64,000 nucleotides of DNA from an uncultured Shewanella sp. GTDB lineage: Bacteria; Pseudomonadota; Gammaproteobacteria; Enterobacterales; Shewanellaceae. Positions 1 to 9,029 of this stretch are shown here, one piece after another; position 1 is the stretch's first letter; every line of letters starts with the position of its first letter. The notes under the pieces are model-generated. The model had not been told where the DNA came from, searched no databases, and was given only the letters and a program-made list of their open reading frames with translations. The stretch lies in assembly GCA_947503555.1 (NCBI GenBank), contig CANNEE010000015.1:1-64000 (forward strand). The letters run 5' to 3'. The position numbers and the translations under genes are program-made.

Positions 1-73
1 GAGTGGCCAAAGGGATCAGACTGTAAATCTGACGGCTCCGCCTTCGAAGGTTCGAATCCTTCTCCCTCCACCA
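1..73 (+). tRNA. tRNA-Tyr (GTA), 5' end cut off by the window
   Basis: The first bases are the D arm of a tRNA whose acceptor 5' strand lies before the window. The anticodon stem TCAGA/TCTGA encloses a 7-base loop with GTA at 23-25. A long variable arm (class II, as expected for bacterial tRNA-Tyr) and a T arm with GGTTCGAATCC follow. The encoded CCA ends at 73. About 270 bases without a gene follow before the next CDS. Confidence 0.93.
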
Positions 74-340
74 TTTTGTTCCTCTTTGTTAGCGAATTCC
101 CTCTTCATTCCAGCTCAATCTCTAAGCTTCAATTTCTAAATTTCGTCAACTAATGAACACGCATAGCAAGAATAAGCTCTATAGCGCTTTTAATTGCATT
201 CATCTCTAGCACCGTCATTACTCTTATCTACCTATACTTAAGCTGCTAAACCTTGTATCTACTAGTAGCCCTTGATATATTCCTTTTTTAAATTACATAT
301 TCCATTAAGTAATAACATATAAAGAAAGTAAGGTTAATTT

Positions 341-1390
341 ATGACACAAGCTTGGGTTAATCAGGCCATTGAAAAAATTGAAGCAGACTTCCAACGAAGC
401 GCTGACACCCATCTAATCAAACTAGATCTACCTGCCCTACCTGGTGTCGATATATACCTTAAGGATGAAAGCACCCACCCCACTGGCAGCTTAAAGCATA
501 GACTCGCCCGTTCTCTTTTTTTATACGCACTATGTAATGGCTGGGTTAAAGAAGGCACTAGCATTATCGAGTCATCATCTGGCAGTACAGCGGTATCTGA
601 AGCCTATTTTGCTCGCCTATTAGGGCTGCCCTTTATCGCTGTGATGCCAGCTTCTACCGCTCAAAAGAAAATCCAGCAAATAGAATTTTATGGTGGCCAA
701 TGCCACTTTGTTGAGCATGCCAGCGAAATTTGCAGCGAAGCTGAGCGTCTAGCAAAGGAATTGAACGGCCACTACATGGATCAATTCACCTATGCTGAAC
801 GAGCTACCGACTGGCGAGGGAATAACAATATTGCTAACAGTATTTTCAAACAGATGGAGCTAGAGCCTCATCCTATCCCAACATGGATTGTGATGAGCCC
901 AGGAACTGGTGGCACCTCGGCAACCATAGGCCGCTACATTCGCTACCAGAGACTAACTAGCCAACTTTGTGTCGTCGACCCTGAAAATTCCGTCTTTTTT
1001 GATTACTACCATAATGGCAACAAAGACCTAGTCTCAGACAAAGGTAGCTTAATCGAAGGCATTGGCAGACCAAGAGTTGAGCCTTCATTTATATCAGGTG
1101 TTGTTGATACCATGATGCAAGTGCCTGACAAAGCCTCGATCGCCACCATACACTGGTTAGAATCCCTAATTGGTCGCAAAACCGGTGCATCGACTGGAAC
1201 AAATCTATATGGAGCGTTAAACCTAGCGAAACAGATGGTAGAGAATAAGCAACAAGGTTCGATTGTTACTCTGCTTTGCGACTCGGGTGAACGATATCTA
1301 GATACTTACTATAATCCTCAATGGGTTGAAGAAAACATTGGCGACCTTTCTCAATACCATTTGGAGCTAAAGCAGTTTAATAGCTTTTAG
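341..1390 (+). CDS. PLP-dependent cysteine synthase-family enzyme (possible cysteine desulfhydrase)
   Basis: A 349-residue fold-type II PLP enzyme of the cysteine synthase / cystathionine beta-synthase superfamily. The Schiff-base lysine is probably K52 in TGSLKHR. The substrate and phosphate loops are ESSSGSTA (about 78-84) and [12 protein letters not shown] (about 188-199). The N-terminal layout differs from CysK and CysM and resembles the Cds1-type L-cysteine desulfhydrase group, so it may release sulfide from cysteine rather than make cysteine; that is inference. The start ATG has an AAGG ribosome site 9 bases upstream. It stands alone, between a tRNA gene and a hairpin terminator. No signal peptide is visible, so it should be cytoplasmic. 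Confidence 0.85.
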   Translation: MTQAWVNQAIEKIEADFQRSADTHLIKLDLPALPGVDIYLKDESTHPTGSLKHRLARSLFLYALCNGWVKEGTSIIESSSGSTAVSEAYFARLLGLPFIAVMPASTAQKKIQQIEFYGGQCHFVEHASEICSEAERLAKELNGHYMDQFTYAERATDWRGNNNIANSIFKQMELEPHPIPTWIVMSPGTGGTSATIGRYIRYQRLTSQLCVVDPENSVFFDYYHNGNKDLVSDKGSLIEGIGRPRVEPSFISGVVDTMMQVPDKASIATIHWLESLIGRKTGASTGTNLYGALNLAKQMVENKQQGSIVTLLCDSGERYLDTYYNPQWVEENIGDLSQYHLELKQFNSF

Positions 1391-1397
1391 CTTCATC

Positions 1398-1431
1398 AAT
1401 TAAGCGATAGTGACTCCACTATCGCTTAATT
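1398..1431 (+). terminator. Hairpin terminator after the PLP enzyme
   Basis: A perfect 15-bp stem (1398-1412 with 1417-1431) and a 4-base loop start 8 bases after the stop codon. The T-tract is weak, so termination strength is uncertain. Confidence 0.7.
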
Positions 1432-1646
1432 GTTGCCACAATCAAATATTCTACTTCAATCATTCCCAGCAAAATACAGCCATATTACCCCTCAGGTGGA
1501 ATCAACATAGCCTTAGTCAACAAAAGAGATTTCATTTTACGACCTATCCACCCTCTGTTAACTCATCATTCGTCAAGCCAGCAAAGCATGAACACATCTA
1601 AAACTCCTGTTCACACACTCAGTGACTTTGATGTATCCATAAACAG

Positions 1647-1720
1647 TGGTACTCAAGGCGAACTTGAACCATCACGTGTATTGTTCAAAAGCGCGAGGGA
1701 TTCTGTCTATCCATGTAATT
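1647..1720 (-). pseudogene. Decayed partial copy of tRNA-Leu
   Basis: Read on the minus strand this aligns with the intact tRNA-Leu at 1783-1868. The 3' end including CCA, the T arm (GGTTCAAG in place of the intact copy's GGTTCAAGTCC), the variable arm and the AATCCCTCGC segment are recognisable. About 11 bases covering the anticodon region are missing, and the acceptor 5' strand is not recognisable. The similarity continues past the 3' end (1624-1646 against 1760-1782), so spacer was copied too. This fits an ancient tandem duplication, or the scar of a lost element that had inserted at the tRNA. It cannot be a functional tRNA. Confidence 0.72.
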
Positions 1721-1740
1721 GATAATCATCGAATACAAAA

Positions 1741-1764
1741 AAGCCTCAACGTTTGTTGAGGCTT
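1741..1764 (-). terminator. Terminator of the Gly-Cys-Leu tRNA operon
   Basis: A 10-bp perfect stem (1741-1750 with 1755-1764) and a 4-base loop. On the minus strand it is followed by a run of T, the classic intrinsic form. It lies 18 bases beyond the tRNA-Leu 3' end. Confidence 0.9.
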
Positions 1765-1782
1765 TGATGCATTCATAAAGAA

Positions 1783-1868
1783 TGGTACCCGAGGACGGAC
1801 TTGAACCGTCACGCTTATTCAGCGAGGGATTTTAAATCCCTTGTGTCTACCAATTCCACCACTCGGGC
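1783..1868 (-). tRNA. leuZ: tRNA-Leu (TAA)
   Basis: An 86-base class II tRNA on the minus strand with acceptor GCCCGAG/CTCGGGT, a long variable arm and encoded CCA. The anticodon stem AGGGA/TCCCT frames a 7-base loop with TAA in the anticodon position. It is the last gene of the Gly-Cys-Leu operon, the same order as glyW-cysT-leuZ of E. coli. Confidence 0.96.
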
Positions 1869-1909
1869 AAAGAGTGTGCTTTACCGGCCTAAGCCAATAA
1901 AACTTAATG

Positions 1910-1983
1910 TGGAGGCGCGACCCGGAGTCGAACCGAGATCGACGGATTTGCAATCCGCAGCATAGCCATTCTGCCATCGCGCC
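1910..1983 (-). tRNA. cysT: tRNA-Cys (GCA)
   Basis: A 74-base cloverleaf on the minus strand with acceptor GGCGCGA, GCA in the anticodon loop flanked by TGCGGA/TCCG, T loop GGTTCGACTCC and encoded CCA. It is the middle gene of the tRNA operon. Confidence 0.96.
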
Positions 1984-2010
1984 AATCATACCAATTTCCA
2001 AGATAGAAAT

Positions 2011-2086
2011 TGGAGCGACATATCGGGTTCGAACCGATGACCTATACCTTGGCAAGGTATCGCTCTACCAACTGAGCTAATGTCGC
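2011..2086 (-). tRNA. glyW: tRNA-Gly (GCC)
   Basis: A 76-base cloverleaf on the minus strand with acceptor GCGACAT, D arm TAGCTCAGTTGG, anticodon GCC inside the ATACCTT/AAGGTAT arm, T loop GGTTCGAACCC and encoded CCA. It is the first gene of the operon. Confidence 0.96.
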
Positions 2087-2102
2087 ATCTTTATTGCTCT
2101 AA

Positions 2103-2131
2103 AAATTACTAACTGTAATAACTCACTGCAA
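2103..2131 (-). promoter_or_regulatory. Possible promoter of the tRNA operon
   Basis: On the minus strand TTGCAG (2126-2131) and TAATTT (2103-2108) are separated by exactly 17 bases, 16 bases before the tRNA-Gly 5' end. Neither hexamer is perfect. A better -35-like TTGACT at 2147-2152 has no -10 at a suitable distance. This is inferred from pattern only. Confidence 0.35.
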
Positions 2132-2311
2132 TATTGGTATTTACACAGTCAAGAAAAACTTAAGTAGCTTTGCCTCGACTGCGGAATGGCATTTTACCGA
2201 TTTAACCCTAGGAGTCAACACACAAATTAAGATTAAACCCCATTTACAGTTTGTTTGCCGATTTAAGCAGCATACTGGTGTAAAAGTGTAATATTTAACG
2301 TCTTAAACTAA

Positions 2312-2340
2312 AAAGTCGCAAGGTTTTAGCTTGCGACTTT
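2312..2340 (-). terminator. Terminator of the long GAPDH gene
   Basis: An 11-bp perfect stem (2312-2322 with 2330-2340) and a 7-base loop. On the minus strand a T-rich stretch follows. It lies 18 bases after the stop of the GAPDH gene. Confidence 0.82.
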
Positions 2341-2358
2341 CATCATTGAGGTACTGAC

Positions 2359-3798
2359 TTACTCAGAGATTGGTAGAGACAAGAAGTTCAAACCAAGCAT
2401 CTTTTGCATCACACCTATCACCTGACAGCTGTAACCAAATTCATTATCGTACCAAACATACAATATGGCTCTGTTACCATCGGCTATAGTTGCTTGAGAA
2501 TCAACAACACCGGCATAACGAGAACCCACTAAGTCACTCGATACAATTTCAGTCGATTCAGTAAAATCAACTTGGTTTTGTAGATCTGAATGCAAAGCGA
2601 TATCACGAAGATAGCCATTGATATCTTCTTTGCTCGTCTCATTATTCAAGTTCAAGCTAATGATAGCCATTGAAACGTTAGGTGTAGGTACACGAATCGC
2701 GTTACCAGTTAGCTTACCCGCAAGAACTGGTAGGGCTTTAGCCACAGCCTTAGCAGCCCCCGTTTCAGTAATGACCATATTAAGTGGTGCACTACGACCA
2801 CGTCTATCGGCCTTGTGATAGTTATCGATTAGGTTCTGGTCATTGGTATATGAGTGAATTGTCTCAACATGACCATTGTCGATACCATATTTATCGTCAA
2901 TTGCCTTAAGAACAGGAGTAATTGCATTGGTGGTACAACTTGCCGCAGACATAATCATATCTTCTGGCTGAATATCTTCATGGTTAACGCCATAAACGAT
3001 ATTCTTAATTTCACCCTTAGCAGGCGCTGTTAGTAGTACCTTTGCAGCACCCTTAGATTTAAGGTGCAAACCTAGACCAGCTTCGTCTTTCCAAATACCT
3101 GTATTGTCAACCACTAGAGCGTCGTTAATACCATATTTAGTATAATCAACTTCATCAGGAGAGTTCGCATAGATAACTTGGATATAAGTACCATTGGCGA
3201 TGATAGCGTTGTTTTCTTCATCGACTTCGACAGAACCATTGAATGGTCCATGTACCGAATCGCGGCGTAGCAGGCTTGCACGCTTTTCGAGATCGCCTTT
3301 TCTACCACCACGTAAAACGATGGCACGTAGACGCAACTTGTTACTATGGCCTGTTTTTTCAATTAGCAGTCTGGCCAACAAGCGACCGATACGGCCAAAA
3401 CCATACAGCACAACATCTTTAGCTTCGACTTCATCATTATGATCTATCGCTTGCTCTAGCTCTGTAGCCATATAAGCTTGGATTTCACTAGCGTCACTAT
3501 GGTTTTTCCAGTAGTTTACGGCTAGCTTTCCAATATCAACTTTACATTGTTTTACTGCAAGCTTACTTAGCGCTTCAACGAACGGAAAACTTTCTCTTAA
3601 ACGCAGTTTATTGCCAACATGACGGCGTACAACACGGTGCGCTTTAATAATATCTATAGTAGAAGCATTTAAAAGCGGCTTACCATAGATGACAACTTCT
3701 ACACCTTGATTTCGGTAGAGTTTTCCAAGTAGAGGCTGCATTGCTTCAGCCATTTCAAAACGTTCTTGCCAACTTTGTAGGTGTTTATCAGCGGTCAT
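2359..3798 (-). CDS. Glyceraldehyde-3-phosphate dehydrogenase, long (479-residue) form
   Basis: Catalyses the reversible oxidation and phosphorylation of glyceraldehyde 3-phosphate. The GAPDH core begins at about residue 128 with the dinucleotide fold LYGFGRIGR (131-139). The catalytic cysteine is C288 in SAASCTTNA. A helical extension of about 125 residues precedes the core, against about 335 residues in total for a standard GAPDH. Where NAD-type enzymes have an acidic residue after the second strand (ND in the neighbouring GapA), this protein has VLRGGRKG, a neutral to basic stretch that suggests NADP use (inference). The ATG has an AAGGA site 7 bases upstream. It diverges from the lipoprotein-gapA genes across a region holding a HexR-like site. 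A gluconeogenic role is plausible. Confidence 0.9.
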   Translation of the reverse strand: MTADKHLQSWQERFEMAEAMQPLLGKLYRNQGVEVVIYGKPLLNASTIDIIKAHRVVRRHVGNKLRLRESFPFVEALSKLAVKQCKVDIGKLAVNYWKNHSDASEIQAYMATELEQAIDHNDEVEAKDVVLYGFGRIGRLLARLLIEKTGHSNKLRLRAIVLRGGRKGDLEKRASLLRRDSVHGPFNGSVEVDEENNAIIANGTYIQVIYANSPDEVDYTKYGINDALVVDNTGIWKDEAGLGLHLKSKGAAKVLLTAPAKGEIKNIVYGVNHEDIQPEDMIMSAASCTTNAITPVLKAIDDKYGIDNGHVETIHSYTNDQNLIDNYHKADRRGRSAPLNMVITETGAAKAVAKALPVLAGKLTGNAIRVPTPNVSMAIISLNLNNETSKEDINGYLRDIALHSDLQNQVDFTESTEIVSSDLVGSRYAGVVDSQATIADGNRAILYVWYDNEFGYSCQVIGVMQKMLGLNFLSLPISE

Positions 3799-3970
3799 TA
3801 CAAATCCTTTATCTCATTTTTCTACATTCTTTTGCAGAAATATTTGAGTAACAAAAAGAAAAGACCAATAATCATGCTTAGGATGATGTGGGGTTGTTCC
3901 CTCTTTTATCGGTCGGCATTATTGTAATGAAATCTCACACTATAGGCTAGTAAGATATTTTCGCTAACCG

Positions 3971-3985
3971 TGTAATAATATTAGA
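3971..3985. promoter_or_regulatory. HexR-like operator between the divergent GAPDH loci
   Basis: TGTAATAATATTAGA matches the 15-base palindromic HexR consensus TGTAATwwwATTACA at 14 positions. HexR is the RpiR-family regulator of central carbon genes in Shewanella, and GAPDH genes belong to its known regulon. The site is 172 bases before the long GAPDH start and 24 bases before the lipoprotein start. Occupancy is inferred. Confidence 0.6.
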
Positions 3986-4009
3986 GAAAAATACAATTAA
4001 GGACAGATT

Positions 4010-4870
4010 TTGCGGCATTTTCTTGTAATATTTAAAACATTTCTAATATTAGGGCTGATTTTAACCCTGTTTAGCTGTGATAATAATCGAAATACCAAAG
4101 GGATCTGTAAGAAAAATCCTGAGATTTGTGCAGATCTACATGGCGATAGTTGGTGTAGATTTGAGCGAGGCCATTTGATCCGTCATAGATTAGAGCTAAA
4201 AAACACTGAGACACCTAGTGATAAACAAGTCTATGACCAATTAATCTTTCTCGAAGACTATAGTAATTGCATTGAACTTGCTGCAGGTGTCGAGCACATC
4301 ATTAATACCGATAGAACCTTTGATAGACAACGCGCCTTCGTTATTAGCACTCAAAACCTTGCACAATTACAAGAGCACACTAAAGATAACCCTTCTCCAC
4401 TCCTATCCTATTACCATTGGTCAAGGAGTAATGATCAAGATGCCTTGTTACGTCTGTTAGCCGCAGAAAAACTGGATTTACTAACAGATCCCGAGGTAAT
4501 CGGCTATCTAGCGGGCTATTACCTCACGCGAGACATAAAGAAGTCTCAAGCCATGTATATCAAAGCCATAGCCTTCTCCAATGAGGATAACTTCAAGTAT
4601 GACTGGCTATTAGGCTTATCTGAAGCCTATGAACGGCAAAAGGATTTCGAGAGAAGCTACCTAGCCGCCAAAGCAGGCGTGATATTAGGCAAGAATCACG
4701 TTATGCCAGAAAAAATGCGTGAATTATTAGGTAATAATCAAAAAGTCATAGACTATCTTGATGAACGAGCAGACGAGCTTGCTGACGAGATAGATGATGA
4801 AGACTTTGCAGACAGTAAAATCCGTCTATATTTAGCTAAGCCTGTTACTCAAAAAGATGCCAAAAAGTGA
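4010..4870 (+). CDS. DUF2989-type lipoprotein
   Basis: A 286-residue protein with a lipoprotein signal (hydrophobic 8-22, then LFSC with the acylated cysteine at about 23). The body is helical and resembles DUF2989 proteins of marine gammaproteobacteria. Short cysteine-bearing motifs follow the signal (GICKKNPEIC, SWCRF). The second half looks like a Sel1/TPR-style helical repeat region (about 130-240). The start is TTG, chosen because AAGGA lies 7 bases upstream and the signal peptide starts there. It shares orientation with gapA, 206 bases downstream. No enzymatic motif is visible and the function is unknown. Confidence 0.78.
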   Translation: MRHFLVIFKTFLILGLILTLFSCDNNRNTKGICKKNPEICADLHGDSWCRFERGHLIRHRLELKNTETPSDKQVYDQLIFLEDYSNCIELAAGVEHIINTDRTFDRQRAFVISTQNLAQLQEHTKDNPSPLLSYYHWSRSNDQDALLRLLAAEKLDLLTDPEVIGYLAGYYLTRDIKKSQAMYIKAIAFSNEDNFKYDWLLGLSEAYERQKDFERSYLAAKAGVILGKNHVMPEKMRELLGNNQKVIDYLDERADELADEIDDEDFADSKIRLYLAKPVTQKDAKK

Positions 4871-4953
4871 TATGCAAATTGCAGCAATAAATGCAACTCT
4901 TCTGCAGCTTTCTTTGCCGATTGAAAGTTGCAAATTGTTAAAACCGAGATCAA

Positions 4954-4968
4954 TGTAAAATAATTACC
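4954..4968. promoter_or_regulatory. HexR-like operator upstream of gapA
   Basis: TGTAAAATAATTACC fits the HexR consensus TGTAATwwwATTACA at 13 of 15 positions. It lies 109 bases before the gapA start, a usual position for a promoter-proximal operator. It is the second such site in this locus. Inferred from motif match only. Confidence 0.55.
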
Positions 4969-5076
4969 TCTTTTTTTGCACATTACCCGGCATATACGAG
5001 GATAAACCTTGACGAATACTGTCATTTTGGTAATTTTACTACCAGATGATTTTTTTAATTACCTGAGGGATATGAG

Positions 5077-6087
5077 ATGACTATCCGTGTTGCTATTAAC
5101 GGCTATGGCCGTATCGGTAGAAATGTTTTACGTGCACTTTATGAAAGTGAAAAAGATTACCCAATCCAAATCGTTGCACTAAACGATTTAGGTGACTCTT
5201 CAATCAATGCCCACCTAACTAAATATGACTCTGTTCATGGCCGCTTTAACGCTAAAGTAGACCATGACGATGAAGCAATTTACGTAAATGGCGACAAGAT
5301 CATGACTTTCCAAGAACGTGATCCTGCTAAACTGCCTTGGGCTGAGCTAAATGTAGACGTTGTTTTTGAATGTACTGGTATCTTTACTTCTAAAGAAGCT
5401 GTACAGCCTCACCTAAATGCAGGTGCAAAGAAAGTCATTATCTCTGCTCCAGGTAAAAATGTAGATGCAACTATCGTTTATGGTGTTAACCATGACGAAA
5501 TCACTGCTGATATGACAGTTATTTCAAATGCGTCTTGTACCACTAACTGTCTTGCACCTTTTGCTAAGCCACTTAATGACGAAATTGGCATTGAATCAGG
5601 TCTAATGACTACGATTCACGCTTACACTAACGACCAGCGTCTTTCTGATGTTTACCACACTGACGTACGTCGTGCTCGTGCAGCTGCTATGTCTATGATC
5701 CCAACTAAAACAGGTGCTGCTGCAGCTGTGGGTCTTGTTGTTCCTGCACTTCAAGGTAAGTTTGACGGTATGGCTGTTCGTGTTCCTACAGTTAACGTTT
5801 CTCTTGTTGACCTATCTTTCGTTGCTTCTCGCGATACTAGCGTTGAAGAAGTAAACGAAATCATCAAGAAAGCCGCTGCTACTGATAAGCTTGCTGGCGT
5901 ACTTTCTGTTAACGAAGAGCCATTAGTGTCTATCGACTTTAACCACGATGCACACTCTTCTAACTTCGATGCGACTCAAACCCGAGTGAACGGTCGTCTA
6001 ATCAAAGTTATGGCTTGGTATGACAACGAATGGGGCTTCAGTAACCGTATGCTAGATAACACGGTTGCACTTATGACAGCTAAATAA
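5077..6087 (+). CDS. gapA: Glyceraldehyde-3-phosphate dehydrogenase, NAD-type
   Basis: A 336-residue standard type I GAPDH. The Rossmann motif is INGYGRIGR (7-15). N36-D37 after strand two favours NAD. The catalytic cysteine is C154 in NASCTTNC, with the conserved [10 protein letters not shown] segment and the C-terminal WYDNEWGF motif all present. The length is normal and no key residue is missing. The ATG is preceded by GAGGGATATG. Codon use is strongly biased, as for highly expressed genes. A HexR-like site lies upstream and a strong bidirectional terminator downstream. It acts in glycolysis and gluconeogenesis in the cytoplasm. A paralogous long GAPDH is encoded divergently 1.3 kb upstream. 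Confidence 0.97.
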   Translation: MTIRVAINGYGRIGRNVLRALYESEKDYPIQIVALNDLGDSSINAHLTKYDSVHGRFNAKVDHDDEAIYVNGDKIMTFQERDPAKLPWAELNVDVVFECTGIFTSKEAVQPHLNAGAKKVIISAPGKNVDATIVYGVNHDEITADMTVISNASCTTNCLAPFAKPLNDEIGIESGLMTTIHAYTNDQRLSDVYHTDVRRARAAAMSMIPTKTGAAAAVGLVVPALQGKFDGMAVRVPTVNVSLVDLSFVASRDTSVEEVNEIIKKAAATDKLAGVLSVNEEPLVSIDFNHDAHSSNFDATQTRVNGRLIKVMAWYDNEWGFSNRMLDNTVALMTAK

Positions 6088-6105
6088 GCTGCCATAACTT
6101 CCAAT

Positions 6106-6133
6106 AAAAAAGCCCGCAATTGCGGGCTTTTTT
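6106..6133. terminator. Bidirectional terminator between gapA and the chemoreceptor gene
   Basis: A perfect inverted repeat (6106-6133) with core GCCCGCAATTGCGGGC, flanked by A6 and T6. It therefore works as an intrinsic terminator on both strands and serves the convergent genes. Confidence 0.93.
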
Positions 6134-6143
6134 ATATATGAAA

Positions 6144-7790
6144 TTACACCTTAAAAGCGGAAATTAATCGCTCTAATTGCTCCGAACTAGAATGCACCTG
6201 TTCACTGGTGAGAGTGATTTCTTCATTCTTACTTTGATTCTTCATCGACATCTCACTAATTCGATTAATACTCATGTTAACGTCAGCAATCACACTGCTT
6301 TGCTGCTCACTTGCCGTTGCGATCTGACTGTTCATATCGGTAATTTGACCTATCGACGTTTTGATATGAGACAGTGCGCCTACCACTTGCTCTGTTTCAA
6401 CCACAACTTCACTTGAGCCACTTTTTGCCTTATCGACCGATATATTGACTTCTTCGACGCTAGCACGAATAGCATCAATAATACTGTTAATCTCTTGAGT
6501 CGATTCTTGGGTCTTACTTGCAAGACTACGCACCTCATCGGCCACCACGGCAAAGCCTCTTCCCGCTTCACCCGCCCTCGCCGCTTCAATTGCCGCGTTA
6601 AGGGCTAGCAAATTTGTTTGCTCGGCAATGCCAACAATCACATCGAGTATGGTGCCGATTTTTTCCGAGCTTATACGTAAGCTTTGAGCAACCTGCTCAG
6701 TATGCTCCAATTCCTTTGAAAGCATGCTTATCTTAGCCATCGCCCTATCGACAACTAAGTTCGTCTTATCGGCTTCTGCATCTGCGTCTAATGTACTTTG
6801 CGCTGCCAGCTGAGTATTCGATGTCGCCTCGTTGGCAGACATGGACATTTGGTTAATGGCGGCGGCCACACTTTGGGTTTCCGATTGCATCTCGGTTGTC
6901 AGCAACTCAGCTTCTTGAGCAATATTAGCTAAGTTCTTGGCTTGCATTTGATTATCAGCCACTGAACTCGATACGCTTGAAAGCACCTTACCTATCTTAG
7001 TCACAAAAGTATTAAAGTGACTCGCAACTTGGCTTAGCTCATCTTTCCCCGTAGCTTTAAGCCTTAAAGAGAGATCCCCTTCGCCTTGAGCAATATTATC
7101 CAACGCATCAATAGTACGGTTCATAGGAATAGAAATACTGCGAATAATAAAGAACAAGATCAAAATAACTGGCAGCCAAACTAAGCAAAGTACCGCAAAA
7201 TAGGTCCAAGCAAATTCGACCTCCTGCTCTGTGATATCATCGATATAGATACCTGTGCCTATGACCCAGTTCCATTGTTCAAATCTTGTAACCACACTCA
7301 TTTTAGGGCTGGGCTCAGTGGCATTAGGGCGGTTCCATTGATACTCAATCTTGCCCGTTTTAGCATTGCTGGTGACATCCAGCATATCTTGAAATAGTAA
7401 CACGCCGTTTGGATCTTTAATGCCTAAGACATTGGTACCCACAAGCTTTGTCGCAAAAGGATGCTGTATCAGAATCCCTTGTCGATTTAAAATCCAGAAA
7501 TACTCCTTACCTGAATACCTTAATTGATTAAGGGCATTAATCGCAGCTTCCTTAGCTTGGGACTCTGTCATCTCACCTTTCTTGGATAACTGATAATATG
7601 GCTCAATGATAGTGGTAGCGACATCAACGAGAGAGGATAACTTTGACTCTTTTTCTCTCATCAACTGAGAATCTATGCTACCGAGAGCGTAAAAAAACAT
7701 TGCGACTGTCGCGACAATCGAAATGATCAACATGAAAACCAATCTATTAGAAATTTTTACTTGCCTATACATACTGCCTTTGCCTTCCAT
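6144..7790 (-). CDS. Methyl-accepting chemotaxis protein with a periplasmic Cache domain
   Basis: A membrane chemoreceptor signalling to CheA/CheW. In order (numbered from the most upstream ATG at 7829): a transmembrane segment at about 29-48; a single Cache-type sensor domain at about 50-210 with YFWILN and the GTGIYIDD motif typical of this family; a second transmembrane segment at about 209-230; HAMP to about 290; and a long coiled-coil signalling domain. The hairpin tip is intact ([19 protein letters not shown] and [12 protein letters not shown]). I prefer the ATG at 7790 because GAGG lies 5 bases upstream. 7829 and 7772 are alternatives. The ligand is unknown; Cache domains of this type often bind small organic acids. 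The C terminus lacks a CheR-docking pentapeptide. Confidence 0.92.
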   Translation of the reverse strand: MEGKGSMYRQVKISNRLVFMLIISIVATVAMFFYALGSIDSQLMREKESKLSSLVDVATTIIEPYYQLSKKGEMTESQAKEAAINALNQLRYSGKEYFWILNRQGILIQHPFATKLVGTNVLGIKDPNGVLLFQDMLDVTSNAKTGKIEYQWNRPNATEPSPKMSVVTRFEQWNWVIGTGIYIDDITEQEVEFAWTYFAVLCLVWLPVILILFFIIRSISIPMNRTIDALDNIAQGEGDLSLRLKATGKDELSQVASHFNTFVTKIGKVLSSVSSSVADNQMQAKNLANIAQEAELLTTEMQSETQSVAAAINQMSMSANEATSNTQLAAQSTLDADAEADKTNLVVDRAMAKISMLSKELEHTEQVAQSLRISSEKIGTILDVIVGIAEQTNLLALNAAIEAARAGEAGRGFAVVADEVRSLASKTQESTQEINSIIDAIRASVEEVNISVDKAKSGSSEVVVETEQVVGALSHIKTSIGQITDMNSQIATASEQQSSVIADVNMSINRISEMSMKNQSKNEEITLTSEQVHSSSEQLERLISAFKV

Positions 7791-8021
7791 AACAACCTCA
7801 TTTTTTGTCGCAAGTTGACCCAATTCCATTTGCGAGTGTGTTACCCCAGCTTCTACGCTAATTCCACGGTAACAATACCGCTATTAGCAAAACGTCTAAA
7901 GCCAAGTTGGTTACCTTTAGCAATAAGCTTAAATTGTTGCTTTCACCAATTATCCACTTGTTCTGCTAAATAAAAGCTACACTATTAAAGTGTAGTACAC
8001 CGATAATTTTTATAGACAGGG

Positions 8022-9029
8022 ATGCGCCTTATGATCAAGTTCGTTATTGCCGTGATCTTAGGTTTTATTATTGCCAACATCATGTGGGTATTTGTTCTTT
8101 CACCCGATGAGCCTGCAACACAGTCCCAACCTTTGACTATAGCTATGTCTACCACGCCACTATCTGCACCATTAATTATTGCCGAAGAGCAGAAACTTTT
8201 TGAAAAGCACGGGCTTAATATCAGCTTGATTCCAACTAGAGGAGGAAAGCTCTGCTTTAACATGATGATTAATGGTGAAGCCGACTTAGCCACCAGCTCA
8301 GAGTCTGTTGTCATGTTCAACGGCTTTCAACGTAGTGATTTTAGTCTGCTAACTAGTTTTGTAGTGTCTGATAATGATGTGAAACTGATTACTCTGGCCG
8401 AATCTAATATCAACCAGCCTATTGATTTAAAAAATAAAACTATCGGGGTAACTAAAGGAAGTGCCAGTGAGTTCTTCGTTTATGCTTATATGATATTGAC
8501 AGGTAACGCTGCCTTACCAATCAAACTTAAACACTATAAACCTGAACTATTAGGTCCGGCACTATTATCAAAACAGGTCGATGCCATCTCAACATGGGAG
8601 CCGGAAGGTTACTATCTAACAAGTAAGCAAGCTAATAAAACCCACACCTTTAATAGCAAAGGCGTCTATAGCTTGTCTTTTAACTTAGTTGGAAAAAGAG
8701 CCAATATGACAAAACACCTCACATCCCACACCTTGCTACTCAAAGCCTTGGACGATGCCATGGCCTTTATTATTCAATATCCCAATGAGAGTCAGCGAAT
8801 TGTCGCCAACTATTTACAGCTATCTGGTGAGCTATTATCGGCATCCTGGCAAGATTATGTCTTTAGGCTATCACTTGGTAATGCACTTATATCAAATTTG
8901 CAGACCCAAGCTCACTGGGCGATAGAGTCCGGACTTGTCGAATCTCACACCATTCCTGACTATCGCGCCCTTTTTGACACCAGAGCACTTGATAGTATTG
9001 TTCCACCTCATCAGGCATTAAATCGATGA
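8022..9029 (+). CDS. Periplasmic NMT1/SsuA-like substrate-binding protein, orphan
   Basis: A 335-residue protein with an N-terminal hydrophobic segment (5-25) that may be an uncleaved anchor or a signal peptide. A type II periplasmic binding fold of the NMT1/TauA-SsuA group follows. Visible landmarks are TIAMSTTPLSAPLIIAEEQ (39-57), GEADLATSS and the KNKTIGVTKGSASEFF hinge region. No ABC permease or ATPase is nearby. Instead the stop codon overlaps the start of a membrane diguanylate cyclase (ATGA at 9026-9029). The likely role is to present a ligand to that enzyme rather than import it (inference). ATG 8022 is used; an in-frame ATG at 8031 has better spacing from the AGGG site. Confidence 0.82.
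   Translation: MRLMIKFVIAVILGFIIANIMWVFVLSPDEPATQSQPLTIAMSTTPLSAPLIIAEEQKLFEKHGLNISLIPTRGGKLCFNMMINGEADLATSSESVVMFNGFQRSDFSLLTSFVVSDNDVKLITLAESNINQPIDLKNKTIGVTKGSASEFFVYAYMILTGNAALPIKLKHYKPELLGPALLSKQVDAISTWEPEGYYLTSKQANKTHTFNSKGVYSLSFNLVGKRANMTKHLTSHTLLLKALDDAMAFIIQYPNESQRIVANYLQLSGELLSASWQDYVFRLSLGNALISNLQTQAHWAIESGLVESHTIPDYRALFDTRALDSIVPPHQALNR

Noticed and set aside
1410-1601. 63-codon open frame after the PLP enzyme
   Set aside because: It begins inside the terminator stem, has no ribosome site, and its composition is not protein-like.
1819-2055. 78-codon open frame on the minus strand over the tRNA operon
   Set aside because: It lies across three tRNA genes and has no protein-like features; the tRNA cloverleafs explain the sequence.
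3194-3442. Open frame opposite the long GAPDH gene
   Set aside because: It is a shadow of strongly biased codons on the other strand; no start signal or family feature.
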